A DNA stretch of 64,000 bases, taken from NCBI RefSeq assembly GCF_001701025.1, contig NZ_CP016793.1, positions 8,680,001 through 8,744,000 on the forward strand, written 5' to 3'. A model generated the notes under the pieces. That model had not been told where the DNA came from, did not search any database, and saw only the letters and a list, made by a program, of their open reading frames with translations. Origin of the DNA: Lentzea guizhouensis (lineage in GTDB: Bacteria > Actinomycetota > Actinomycetes > Mycobacteriales > Pseudonocardiaceae). Positions 40,046 through 48,385 of the stretch are shown here, one piece after another (position 1 is the first letter of the stretch; the number at the start of each line of letters is the position of its first letter). The translations under genes and the position numbers were made by a program.

Positions 40046-41260
40046 TCATCCGGCACCGAAGTGGTCGCGGTGTGCCGCGGCCAGCTCACGCAGTTTGAGG
40101 CCCAGGTGCAACGTCAGGCGGTCGTCGCCGCTGTCGAGGCTCAGGCCGGTGATCTGTTCGATGCGTTTGACGCGCTGGTACAGCGTGGCGCGGTGGATGC
40201 ACAAGATGTCGGCGGTGCGTTGGATGTTGCCGGCGTGGTGGAGGAACTGCGACAGGGTGTCGGTCAGGACGTGGTGGTTGTCCTCGCGCTCCAACGCCGT
40301 CAGCGCGGGGATGTGAGACGCGTCGAGGAGGTCGTCGACCGGGAGCTTCATCAGCAGCTCGTACAGACCAAGCGCACCCCATCGAGCGATATCGCCGATG
40401 CCGGGGACGAGCAGCGCCACGCGAGCGGCGAGAAATGCCTGCTGATAGGACCGCACGACCTCGGGCAGCCTGGGCACGGTCGTGCCGAGTCCGAACACCA
40501 GCCGTCCGCCGCCGGCGCTGAGCCGCGCGAACCGGCCGGTGACGCGCTCCGCGACCGCCGCCACGAGCGACCGCGACAGCTCGCGGCGCCCGGCGAGCAA
40601 GATCCACGCCCGCGACGGGTTCACCACCACCAGCGCGACGTCGTCGATCACCGCACGAACGCCGTCCTCCACCGCCGCCTCGAACGCGACGTCCTGTGCA
40701 GACGACCCCGCTGTCAGCTGCACGGCGAGCACGGTCAACCGGGCGGTGTCGTCGGAGAAGAGCTGCTCGGCGCGCAGGTCTTCGACCGCGCGTGCTCTGC
40801 TCTCGGCATCGGGCGAGACGAGCTCGCGCAGGATCGCCTCGTGACGGGCCTTGGACCGCTCGTGCACCAGCAGCTCGCGGTACAGGATCGTGCCGGCCCT
40901 CTCGGCCGCGACCGCCGCGGCGCCGACGACGTCCTCGCCGAACCCGCCGTTCTCGTCGATCAGCCACAAATAGCCCAGCAGCAGGCCGTTGCACCGGATC
41001 GGCGCGCACAGTCGCGGCAGTGCGCCCTCGACCTCGACCACCCCCGGCGACGTCCACCCGGAGGTACCGTGCGCGAAGACCTTGTCCGAGACGGCCGGCT
41101 CGATCGAGCGGTCCAGCACGGACCGGATCCGCAGCTCGTCCTCGTCACCGAAGTGCCGGCTCGCGGCCAGCAGCCGGATCGACGGGTCGTCGATGGCGAC
41201 CGACCGCCGCAGTCGTTCGGCGAGCTCGTCCACGATGGACTGCAGGTTGTTGTCGGCCAT
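40046..41260 (-). CDS. PucR-family transcriptional regulator
   Basis: AAAGGGTG precedes ATG 41260; 404 residues. An N-terminal sensor part with GAF-like features (DDPSIRLLAASRHFGDEDEL; CAPIRCNGLLLGYLWLIDENG), a middle GGDEF-like domain and the C-terminal PucR helix-turn-helix: DTLSQFLHHAGNIQRTADIL, CIHRATLYQRVKRIEQITG. The class regulates purine, amine or amino-acid catabolism in actinomycetes. Downstream is a stand-alone tetR (convergent). The DAO-type oxidase 184 bases upstream, same strand, is the most likely target. Confidence 0.88.
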   Translation of the reverse strand: MADNNLQSIVDELAERLRRSVAIDDPSIRLLAASRHFGDEDELRIRSVLDRSIEPAVSDKVFAHGTSGWTSPGVVEVEGALPRLCAPIRCNGLLLGYLWLIDENGGFGEDVVGAAAVAAERAGTILYRELLVHERSKARHEAILRELVSPDAESRARAVEDLRAEQLFSDDTARLTVLAVQLTAGSSAQDVAFEAAVEDGVRAVIDDVALVVVNPSRAWILLAGRRELSRSLVAAVAERVTGRFARLSAGGGRLVFGLGTTVPRLPEVVRSYQQAFLAARVALLVPGIGDIARWGALGLYELLMKLPVDDLLDASHIPALTALEREDNHHVLTDTLSQFLHHAGNIQRTADILCIHRATLYQRVKRIEQITGLSLDSGDDRLTLHLGLKLRELAAAHRDHFGAG

Positions 41261-41444
41261 CACGCACCCTTTCGCCTCAACCCCACAATCCTGCCACCTC
41301 AAGCACAGAGCCATCGGATGTCGTGTTGAGCGGGGGTTTCCGCGACGTCCGTCGCGTGGCCTCGCGGTGTGGGGCTGAGTTCACGTGTTCATGGCCAAGG
41401 GCGAGAGTCAGTCCAATATGGACGAAAGGATGCCGCGTTGACGC

Positions 41445-42755
41445 TCATCCCATCACCGTTCCGGAGTTGCCCGTGTTGACCGGTCGCTTGCGGGAGAAGA
41501 CACCGAGGTCGATGGTCAGCCCGGTGTGCTCCGCCAGGTGCCGCACGGGATTCGCGTCGTGGTCGGCGCCTGCCTCGACCTGCTCGATCAGCGTCGCCAT
41601 CAGCCGTCCGACCACCGGAGCGTTCTTGAACTGGTTCCCGCTGGTGCCGATGGCCACGTAGTAGCCGTCCAGGTCGGTGCGGTCGTAGATCGGCGTCCAG
41701 TCGTCCGCGACGTCGTAGACGCCCGCCACACCCCGGGCCCGGTTGGGCACGGCCAGCTCGGGCAGCCGGCGGGCGGCCCGGGTCACCTGGGCCTCGAAGA
41801 CCGCCATCGTCGGGTTCGGGCTGGCGTCGTCTGGATCGTCCAGCCACTGGAACGGGTCGCATTCCGGCTCCGTGCCCCCGATCAGCAGACCTCCGCCCAC
41901 CTCACCGCGGAAGTACGTGCCGAGATCCATGTCCGCGACGCACGGACCGACAGCGCCTTCGGGATGGAATCCTCCCGGTGCGAGTACGTGGGCCACCTCC
42001 TGGCGCATCGGCCTCACCGCGATGGTGAAGTCCGATCCCACGCCGGCGAGCGCGTTGAGCTTGCCCGACCACGGGCCCGCCGCGTTCACCACCACGTCGC
42101 ACGCGATGCGGGTCCCGCTCTCCAGCACGACCGCGTGCACACGGCCGTCCTCCGACTCCACGGCCACCACCTCCTCGCGGAAGCGGAACTCGGCACCTTC
42201 CGCGGCCGCCGCCGCGGCGAGGTTCCGCGCTGCCAGCTGCGGATCGGTGACATACCCCGCGTCCGGCGTGTACACCGCACCGAGCCGGGCACCCGCATCT
42301 GCCCAGAACTCGTCGTCGTCGATGCGCTTCGGCGGCCAGTAACGGCCGGTGTCGATGCCCGGGACCCTGGCCGCGAGGGTGGCGGCGTCCCATTCCTCGT
42401 ACGGAACGCCCACCTGGTCGAACAACGGCAACCACGAGGCCCGCGGCGCGGCGTCCACGTCGAGCATCACCAGACCGCTGCGCTCGAACCGGGCGAGGTC
42501 GCCGACGTCGTGCCCGAGGTGCCCGGCCCAGTCGAGCCAGCAGCAGCGCGCTTCCCACGAGGTCGCGACACCGGCGAGGGTGGAGAAGTTGTACCGCACG
42601 ATCGCGCTCGATGCGCTGGTGGAGCCCTGCCCGGCACCTCCTGCCCTGTCCACCACGACCACGCGGCGCCCGGCGCGTGCGAGCTCCAGCGCGATCGCCG
42701 AGCCGATGACACCGGCGCCGACCACCACGGCGTGAGTGCTGAGATCCGGGCTCAT
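41445..42755 (-). CDS. FAD-dependent oxidoreductase of the DAO (sarcosine/glycine oxidase) family
   Basis: GGGAGGACAACACG precedes ATG 42755; 436 residues. N-terminal FAD motif HAVVVGAGVIGSAIALELA and VVVVDRAGGAGQGSTSASSAIVR; central VVNAAGPWSGKLN; C-terminal GVAGVYDVADDWTPIYD and GYYVAIGTSGNQFKNAPVVG, as in sarcosine, dimethylglycine and D-amino-acid oxidase-like enzymes. The reaction is oxidation of an amine to an imine with release of peroxide or transfer to another acceptor. The PucR gene lies downstream and pyridoxal kinase diverges upstream, which together suggest catabolism of an amine or amino acid. Substrate open. Confidence 0.88.
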   Translation of the reverse strand: MSPDLSTHAVVVGAGVIGSAIALELARAGRRVVVVDRAGGAGQGSTSASSAIVRYNFSTLAGVATSWEARCCWLDWAGHLGHDVGDLARFERSGLVMLDVDAAPRASWLPLFDQVGVPYEEWDAATLAARVPGIDTGRYWPPKRIDDDEFWADAGARLGAVYTPDAGYVTDPQLAARNLAAAAAAEGAEFRFREEVVAVESEDGRVHAVVLESGTRIACDVVVNAAGPWSGKLNALAGVGSDFTIAVRPMRQEVAHVLAPGGFHPEGAVGPCVADMDLGTYFRGEVGGGLLIGGTEPECDPFQWLDDPDDASPNPTMAVFEAQVTRAARRLPELAVPNRARGVAGVYDVADDWTPIYDRTDLDGYYVAIGTSGNQFKNAPVVGRLMATLIEQVEAGADHDANPVRHLAEHTGLTIDLGVFSRKRPVNTGNSGTVMG

Positions 42756-42863
42756 CGTGTTGTCCTCCCTGCGCGTTCCCCCCGCCAGTCGCGGTCCGCT
42801 GCAGTCTCCCGGGCAGCGCTCCCTCGAACACCTGGCAAGCGTCAACGCCTGTGGTGCCCCACA

Positions 42864-42877
42864 ACGACATTTGTCGT
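42864..42877. promoter_or_regulatory. Palindrome in the DAO oxidase - pdxY divergent promoter
   Basis: ACGACA-TT-TGTCGT, a perfect inverted repeat 109 bases from the oxidase start and 112 from pdxY. The position, central between divergent genes, suggests a regulator site, perhaps for the nearby PucR protein. Confidence 0.4.
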
Positions 42878-42988
42878 CTGGATCAGCCCCTCTGGGATTC
42901 GCACCGAGACCGAGATCTCACCTGCAACGCCGCCTCGACCAGGCCCGGTACCCCGGCGGTGGTCAGGTGTCCGTTCTAGGGTGGGCGG

Positions 42989-43840
42989 ATGAAGGTTCTG
43001 TCCATCCAGTCAGTCGTCGCCCACGGTCACGTCGGCAACTCCGCCGCCGTGTTCCCGCTGCAGCGCCTCGGGGTCGAGGTCGTGCCGATCCCGACGGTGA
43101 ACTTCTCCAACCACACCGGGTACGGCGCGTGGCGCGGTCCGCTCCTGCCGCCGTCGGACGTGGCCGAGATCCTGCTCGGGGTGGAGGAACGCGGGGTGTT
43201 CGGGCAGGTCGACGCCGTGCTGTCCGGCTACCAGGGCGGCACGGGCATCGCCGATGTGATCATCGACGCGGTGCGCAGGGTGAAGGCCGCGAACCCGGCG
43301 GCGCTCTACGCGTGCGACCCGGTGATGGGCAATGCCAAGTCCGGGTGCTTCGTCGCGCCCGAGATCCCCGTGCTGCTGCGCGACCGGGTCGTGCCGGTGG
43401 CCGACATCATCACCCCGAACCAGTTCGAGCTGGGCTTCCTCACCGGCACCGAGCCGGCGAGCGTCGAGCAGACGCTGGCGTCGGCCGACCTCGCCCGCGC
43501 GATGGGCCCGTCGACCGTGCTGGTCACGAGCGTCGAGCGGCCCGACCGGGAGGAGGGCACGATCGAGATGCTCGTCGTGGACACCGCCGGGTCGTGGCTC
43601 GTGAGCACCCCGCACCTGCCGTTCAAGGCGAACGGGTCCGGCGACGTCACGGCCGCGCTGTTCACCGCCCACTTCGTGCGGACGAAGGACGCGGCGCTGG
43701 CGTTGGAGCGCACCGCGTCGAGCGTTTTCGACCTGATCGACCTGACCTACCGCTCCGGTGAGCGCGAGCTGCGGCTGGTGCAGGCCCAGGAGTTCTACGC
43801 GACGCCGCGGATGCAGTTCAAGGCCGAGCAGGTGCGCTGA
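42989..43840 (+). CDS. pdxY: Pyridoxal kinase
   Basis: 283 residues. Ribokinase-like fold of the PdxY type: start KVLSIQSVVAHGHVGNSAAV (substrate loop), VLSGYQGGTGIADVI, YACDPVMGNAKSGCF, ITPNQFELGFLTG, and the anion hole/catalytic Asp segment LPFKANGSGDVTAALFTAHF. It phosphorylates pyridoxal to PLP with ATP in the salvage pathway. Length is typical (about 280). Single gene, divergent from the DAO-type oxidase, so PLP supply may be tied to an amine or amino-acid pathway. Confidence 0.93.
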   Translation: MKVLSIQSVVAHGHVGNSAAVFPLQRLGVEVVPIPTVNFSNHTGYGAWRGPLLPPSDVAEILLGVEERGVFGQVDAVLSGYQGGTGIADVIIDAVRRVKAANPAALYACDPVMGNAKSGCFVAPEIPVLLRDRVVPVADIITPNQFELGFLTGTEPASVEQTLASADLARAMGPSTVLVTSVERPDREEGTIEMLVVDTAGSWLVSTPHLPFKANGSGDVTAALFTAHFVRTKDAALALERTASSVFDLIDLTYRSGERELRLVQAQEFYATPRMQFKAEQVR

Positions 43841-43945
43841 GCCGCTCGCGATCGCCGGGCAGGACGCGCCGTGACCGTTCGGCCGCCACCCCGCGCAGGT
43901 CGGTGCCGAGCCACGAGACCGACAGCGCCGGGGTGGCGGGACGGC

Positions 43946-45160
43946 TCAGCGCAGCTTCCGGAACGTGTCACGCAGGTCGTTGATCCACGCCTCCGGGTTC
44001 TCCCACGGCCCGAAGTGACCACCCTTCTGGTGGACGTTCACGTCGCGCACGTCGCCGTAGAAGTGCCCGGCTCCTTCCTTGAACGCGGCGATGCGCTGCT
44101 CGGCGTCGTGGACCGCCGGAGGCGCGGCGTCGCCGAGGTGGAAGGTGAAGCTCGTCGGGGCCTGCACCGGGGTCCGGGCGTGCGAGGGCTGCCACGGGTG
44201 GCGGTTGGCGTTCTTGTAGGCGCGGATCGAGGAGCCGATGGCTTGGTTGACCCAGTAGATCGTGGCGTTGGTGAGGATGTGGTCCACCGGGTAGGAGTCC
44301 TCGAACACGCCGTTCTGGTCGCTCCACTTCTTCCACCGCTTCAGGATCCAGGCGAGCATCCCGATCGGTGAGTCGTTCAGGCCGTGCGTGATGGTCTGCG
44401 CGTCGAGCATGTGCACCGCGACGTGGGACGCGTAGGTGTCCACGAAGTTGAGCATGCCGGCCCGCAGGTCCGGGGGCATCTGGTCGATCGGGGCCCCGCC
44501 GGTCAGGTCCCAGTGGCGGTCGCCCTGGAAGATCGTCAGCAGCATCTCGTTGCCGAGGTTGAGACCGTGGAGCGAGTCGGCGTACTTGTGGCCCAGCTGC
44601 GCCCCGACCAGCGCGCCGTAGTCGGCAGCGCCGACCGCGAACCGCTCGTAGCCGAGGACGTCGGTCATCAGCGTGTGGAACCGGTCGGCCATGCTGCTGA
44701 AGTTCTCCTTGCCGTTGGTCAGTGGCGTGGAGAAGGCGAACCCGGGCAGCGAGGGGACGATGACGTCGAAGGCGTCCGCCGGGTCACCGCCGAACGCGGC
44801 CGGGTCGGCGAGCGGCCGGATGACCTTGCTCCAGTCCCAGAACGTCCACGGCCAGCCGTGTATGAGCAGCAGGGGAATGGGCGCGGGTCCCTTGCCGGGC
44901 TCGCGGATGAAGTGCACCGGGGTGCCGCCGACGTCGACGCGGTGGTGGGTGAAGCTGTTCAACCGGGCTTCGACGGCACGCCAGTCGAAGTCGGTGGCCC
45001 AGTGCTCCACGATCGGCTTCAGGTAGGCGGTGCTGAGGCCGAAGGCCTCGTCGTCGTTGTCGAGGTCGGGCGCGAACCGGGTCGCCTTCAGCCGGGCCCG
45101 GAGGTCGTCGAGCACTTCCTGCTCGACGTTGATGACGAAGGGGTCGATGTTCGTGGTCAT
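43946..45160 (-). CDS. Epoxide hydrolase, EHN-type alpha/beta-hydrolase
   Basis: 404 residues. Residues about 5-115 are the epoxide-hydrolase N-terminal domain (INVEQEVLDDLRARLKATRFAPDL; YLKPIVEHWATDFDWRAVEARLN). The hydrolase core has the oxyanion motif LLIHGWPWTFWDW, a nucleophile loop AVGAADYGALVGAQL with Asp, two lid tyrosines, and the catalytic His in HQKGGHFGPWENPEAW. It opens epoxides to diols; relatives include microsomal-type and juvenile-hormone-type enzymes. It ends an operon with the SnoaL-like gene upstream (18 bases apart). Natural substrate unknown. Confidence 0.9.
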   Translation of the reverse strand: MTTNIDPFVINVEQEVLDDLRARLKATRFAPDLDNDDEAFGLSTAYLKPIVEHWATDFDWRAVEARLNSFTHHRVDVGGTPVHFIREPGKGPAPIPLLLIHGWPWTFWDWSKVIRPLADPAAFGGDPADAFDVIVPSLPGFAFSTPLTNGKENFSSMADRFHTLMTDVLGYERFAVGAADYGALVGAQLGHKYADSLHGLNLGNEMLLTIFQGDRHWDLTGGAPIDQMPPDLRAGMLNFVDTYASHVAVHMLDAQTITHGLNDSPIGMLAWILKRWKKWSDQNGVFEDSYPVDHILTNATIYWVNQAIGSSIRAYKNANRHPWQPSHARTPVQAPTSFTFHLGDAAPPAVHDAEQRIAAFKEGAGHFYGDVRDVNVHQKGGHFGPWENPEAWINDLRDTFRKLR

Positions 45161-45178
45161 GGTCGTTCTCCTTTTGGG

Positions 45179-45625
45179 TCAGCGGGTCCAGTCCAGGCGC
45201 AGCCTGGTGATGCGGAGCTCGGCGATCGCCCAGCGGCCGTCCAGCCGGGCGAAGCGCACTCGGTAGTGCCCGTAGCCGTGCATGCCGGTGGGCTCGCCCT
45301 CCGAGGCCGAAGGCCTGGTGACGACGTCCTCCATGGCCCAGACGCCGGTGGCCGAGTCCTCCGGCTCGATGTCCACCTCGCTGGAGAAGAGGTGGTGCAC
45401 CAGCACGGAATCCGGGTCGTTGCGCGACTTGAGCTGCTGGGCGATGTCGTCGCGACCGGTCATCTGCGCCTGGACGGTGCCGTCTACCGCGTACGCGGTG
45501 AACGGCGCATCGGGCGTGAACAACGCCGCGAGATCGTCCCATCGGTGGTGGTCGGCGTTGTAGACGTAACGGGCCATCACGCGCCGGACTTCTTCCACCG
45601 CTACCAGGCGGGAGAGGTGGTCCAT
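45179..45625 (-). CDS. SnoaL-like / NTF2-fold protein
   Basis: GAGGAGCACCG precedes ATG 45625; 148 residues. Typical NTF2-like opening VEEVRRVMARYVYNADHHRWDDLAALFTPDAPFTAYAV, then strands VLVHHLFSSEVDIEPEDSAT, GVWAMEDVVTRP and a final YRVRFARLDGRWAIAELRITRLRLDW. The fold covers polyketide cyclases, dehydratases, limonene-epoxide-hydrolase-like enzymes and non-enzymatic binders. Paired with an epoxide hydrolase, a role on the same small hydrophobic substrate is likely, but no specific reaction can be named. Confidence 0.82.
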   Translation of the reverse strand: MDHLSRLVAVEEVRRVMARYVYNADHHRWDDLAALFTPDAPFTAYAVDGTVQAQMTGRDDIAQQLKSRNDPDSVLVHHLFSSEVDIEPEDSATGVWAMEDVVTRPSASEGEPTGMHGYGHYRVRFARLDGRWAIAELRITRLRLDWTR

Positions 45626-46021
45626 CGGTGCTCCTCGGTCTAGTGGCCTCTGAGGTCCTGGCCAGGATGCCGAGTAAAAAATGGACCAGCAAGTCCAAAA
45701 CTCTGGGTCCGGAAGCAGTCGGCGAGGACGGCCCTCGGGGTTCGCGGAGTTCCACCTGAAAGAGCGGTCGGCGCCGGGAAAACGCTGTTCAACCCGTTCG
45801 CGCGAATCCATCGCCCTGACGAGGTACCCCGCCCGCTTCACCCGGCGGAGCCCATCACTAGGCCATTAGTGTCAGCGGCGAGCAGGGAGCAATCCGGGTC
45901 ATCGACACCCCTTCACTGCTCCAGCGCCACGAGCGCCGTCACGAGCGAGCAGGTGCGGAGGAGTCTTCGCGTTCCGCTCGGCGCGCTTCGAATGATCACC
46001 GGTGATCGAGGAGGGTCGTTG
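45626..46021. other. Intergenic stretch between divergent genes
   Basis: No gene recognised. It should contain the promoters of the SnoaL/epoxide-hydrolase operon (left) and of the YVTN gene (right). AAAAAATGG near 45676 and CTAGGCCATTAGTG near 45859 are the only AT-richer spots. Frames here are motif-free. Confidence 0.45.
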
Positions 46022-47041
46022 ATGGAGTTTCCAGCGGAGCTGAAACTCTACTCACAGTTGTGCGCTTCCACTGTCAGGCGAGCCCGGTTCGTGCGACTAG
46101 GCGTGATCGCGCTGGTGATCGTGTTCTTGCTGCCGCCGGCGCCCGTGTCCGCGCTGCGCTACCCGCCCCGCGTCCAGGTCTTCGTTGCCAACAGCGGTGC
46201 TGACGTGACCGCCGTTTACGACACGCGGCTGGGCGAGGTGGTGGCGACGGTGCCGGTCGGTCACTCACCGGTCGGTGTGGGCGTCGCGGTGAACGGTGAC
46301 CTGGTGTACGTCACCAACGAGCTGTCCGACACGGTCTCGGTGATCAACGCCAGGACGTACAAGGTGGTGGCCACCGTGCCCGTCGGGCAGCACCCGTTCG
46401 GCGTCGCGGTCACCTCCACCCACGCCTACGTGACCAACTTCGGTTCGAACACCGTCACCGTCATCGACGTGCGGACCAACGCGCCCGTGCTGGAGATCCC
46501 GGTCGGCAAGTTCCCGCACACACCGGTGACGAGCCCGGACGGCAAGCGCGTGTACGTCACCAACAACGGCGCCGAGAGCGTGACGGTGATCGACACCAAG
46601 AGCCAGAAGCCGATCGCCACCATCCCCGTGGGCCTCTTCCCCGCCGGTGTCGCCACAAGCCCGAACGGCGACCGGGTGTACGTGGCCAACACCGGCTCGG
46701 ACACGGTGACCGTCATCGACGGGCGCGACCTCGACCCGATCCGGTCGACGCCCGTCGGCGACTCACCGATGGGCGTCTCGGTCACCCCGCGCGGCCGGGT
46801 GCACGTGGCGAACGCGGGATCGGACACCGTGACCGTCCTCGACAGGTCCGGCACTCCGGTGGTTCCCGGCATCCCGGTGGCCCAGCAACCCGAGGGCTCG
46901 GCCGCCAGCCCCGACAACAGCTTCGTCTACGTCACCAACTCCGCCGCCGGGATGATGTCCGTCATCGACGCGAGCACCGGGGCGCTGGTCGCCACGGTGC
47001 CCATCGGCCGTGAGCCCGAAGGTCTCGCCGTGACCTCCTGA
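46022..47041 (+). CDS. Exported YVTN beta-propeller protein
   Basis: GGAGGGTCGTTG precedes ATG 46022; 339 residues. N-terminal membrane/signal helix (FVRLGVIALVIVFLLPPAPVSA), then seven repeats of about 42 residues with the YVTN core, e.g. VYVTNELSDTVSVINA, AYVTNFGSNTVTVIDV, VYVTNNGAESVTVIDT, VYVANTGSDTVTVIDG, each followed by VPVG or IPVG and a P-x-G-V turn. This is a closed seven-bladed propeller with no enzymatic residues; relatives are archaeal surface-layer and bacterial wall proteins that bind partners. No cysteines in the repeats. Followed by a hairpin terminator. Confidence 0.9.
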   Translation: MEFPAELKLYSQLCASTVRRARFVRLGVIALVIVFLLPPAPVSALRYPPRVQVFVANSGADVTAVYDTRLGEVVATVPVGHSPVGVGVAVNGDLVYVTNELSDTVSVINARTYKVVATVPVGQHPFGVAVTSTHAYVTNFGSNTVTVIDVRTNAPVLEIPVGKFPHTPVTSPDGKRVYVTNNGAESVTVIDTKSQKPIATIPVGLFPAGVATSPNGDRVYVANTGSDTVTVIDGRDLDPIRSTPVGDSPMGVSVTPRGRVHVANAGSDTVTVLDRSGTPVVPGIPVAQQPEGSAASPDNSFVYVTNSAAGMMSVIDASTGALVATVPIGREPEGLAVTS

Positions 47042-47120
47042 CTCCTCGCCGGCCGCTGGTTCGGTGCGCCGCGGCGGTGAGCACGGACGTGGCTGGGCCG
47101 GCCAGCACGTCGCAGGCCCG

Positions 47121-47150
47121 CCGTCCATCCTCCGATCAGAGGACGGACGG
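47121..47150. terminator. Hairpin terminator after the YVTN gene
   Basis: CCGTCCATCCTC (47121-47132), loop CGATCA, GAGGACGGACGG (47139-47150): 11 of 12 pairs. 79 bases after the YVTN stop. Confidence 0.6.
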
Positions 47151-47224
47151 GGTCTACCGCATCCGCGGTGACGCCCGCCCGCGCGGTCGATCCGGCGTGC
47201 CCCGCGCGGCAGCAGGCTTGCCGT

Positions 47225-48358
47225 GTGACAGCACAACCTGACGTCCTGCGCACCACCCGTCCGGCACGCGTCTTCCACCTCGACAACCTCCGGATCTTCC
47301 TGACCTTCCTGGTGGTCGCGCACCACTCCGCAGCGCCGTTCAGCAACCTCGACGTCTGGCCCAACTGGCAGCAGCCCGCTTCGGCGGCCGCGGCGTTGCC
47401 GTTGGACCTGCTGCTCCTGGGCAACCAGACGTTCTTCATGGGGTTCTTCTTCTTGCTGTCGGGCTGTTTCGCGCCGGGTGCGGCCGACCGGAGAGGGCCG
47501 CGCAGCTTCGCGGTCGAGCGTCTGAGGCGGCTCGGGATCCCGTTGCTCGCGTTCATCGTGCTGCTGCGGCCGTTGTTCGTCCTGCCGGCCTACTTCGACC
47601 TGCCGGCGGCGACCCGACCGTCCTTTGTGGTCTTCTACGCCACCGAGTGGGCGGTCGGACCCGCCTGGTTCCTGGAGGTCCTGCTGGTCTTCTCGCTCGC
47701 GTACGCGGTGTGGCGGCACCTGCGCGGGACCGGGGAACCCGTGCGGTCACGGCCGTTGCGGCGGCGGGACCTGGTCGCCTTCACGTTCGTCCTCGCGGTG
47801 GCCACCTACGTGTGGCGGATCTTCGTCCCGCTCGGCACCTACGAGCCGGTGCTCGGGCTGCCCAGTCCCGCCTACCTGCCGCAGTACGCGTTGCTCTTCG
47901 CGGCCGGAATCGTGGCGTACCGGCGTCGCTGGTTGCAGGCGCTGCCGCGGAGGTCGGGCTGGTTCGGTGTGTTGCTCGTGGTGGTGTCGTTCGTGCCGTT
48001 GGCGCTGGGCGGCTACCGAGGTCTCGTGGGGGCCGATGAGCTCGCCGGGTACGACCTCCCCCATCTGGCTCTCTCCGGGTGGGAGTCGATGTTCGCGGTC
48101 GGTGTGGTCCTGGTTCTGCTGCGCGTGTTCGAACGCTTCTTCGCCGGCACTTCGCGGTTCAGCCGTTACCTCGCCGACAACGCGTTCGCCGTCTACCTCG
48201 TGCACGCGCCGGTCATCGTCGGGATTGTGGCGGTGCTGCAACCGTTCGACGCCGCGCCCGTGTCGAAGTTCCTGCTGACGCTGGTGTTCGCCGCGGTCGC
48301 GAGCTGGGGGATCTCGGGTGCGTTGCGGCGGGTGCGCGCTGTGCGTGCCGTCGTGTAG
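47225..48358 (+). CDS. Acyltransferase 3 family membrane protein
   Basis: 377 residues from GTG 47225; the frame is open to 47168 and the ribosome binding site is weak, so the start may move a few codons. Family features: start RVFHLDNLRIFLTFLVVAHHSAAPF (the conserved His in the first helix), about ten membrane helices, FFMGFFFLLSGCFAPG, RLRRLGIPLLAF and a final YLVHAPVIVGIVAVL. Acyltransferase 3 proteins transfer acyl groups from acyl-CoA to sugars or lipids at the outer membrane-leaflet side. Closest to the stand-alone surface-modification type. Gene context (two-component pair downstream) gives no substrate. Confidence 0.87.
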   Translation: MTAQPDVLRTTRPARVFHLDNLRIFLTFLVVAHHSAAPFSNLDVWPNWQQPASAAAALPLDLLLLGNQTFFMGFFFLLSGCFAPGAADRRGPRSFAVERLRRLGIPLLAFIVLLRPLFVLPAYFDLPAATRPSFVVFYATEWAVGPAWFLEVLLVFSLAYAVWRHLRGTGEPVRSRPLRRRDLVAFTFVLAVATYVWRIFVPLGTYEPVLGLPSPAYLPQYALLFAAGIVAYRRRWLQALPRRSGWFGVLLVVVSFVPLALGGYRGLVGADELAGYDLPHLALSGWESMFAVGVVLVLLRVFERFFAGTSRFSRYLADNAFAVYLVHAPVIVGIVAVLQPFDAAPVSKFLLTLVFAAVASWGISGALRRVRAVRAVV

Positions 48359-48385
48359 CGGCGAGGGCGTGCGATCATTGCCGGA

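Noticed and set aside
43840..43946. Possible terminator between pdxY and the epoxide hydrolase gene
   Set aside because: CCGCCACCCC and GGGGTGGCGG arms exist but are about 40 bases apart with no compact stem; too weak to annotate.
46190..47030. Tandem DNA repeats as a non-coding repeat array
   Set aside because: They are the coding counterpart of the seven YVTN propeller blades.
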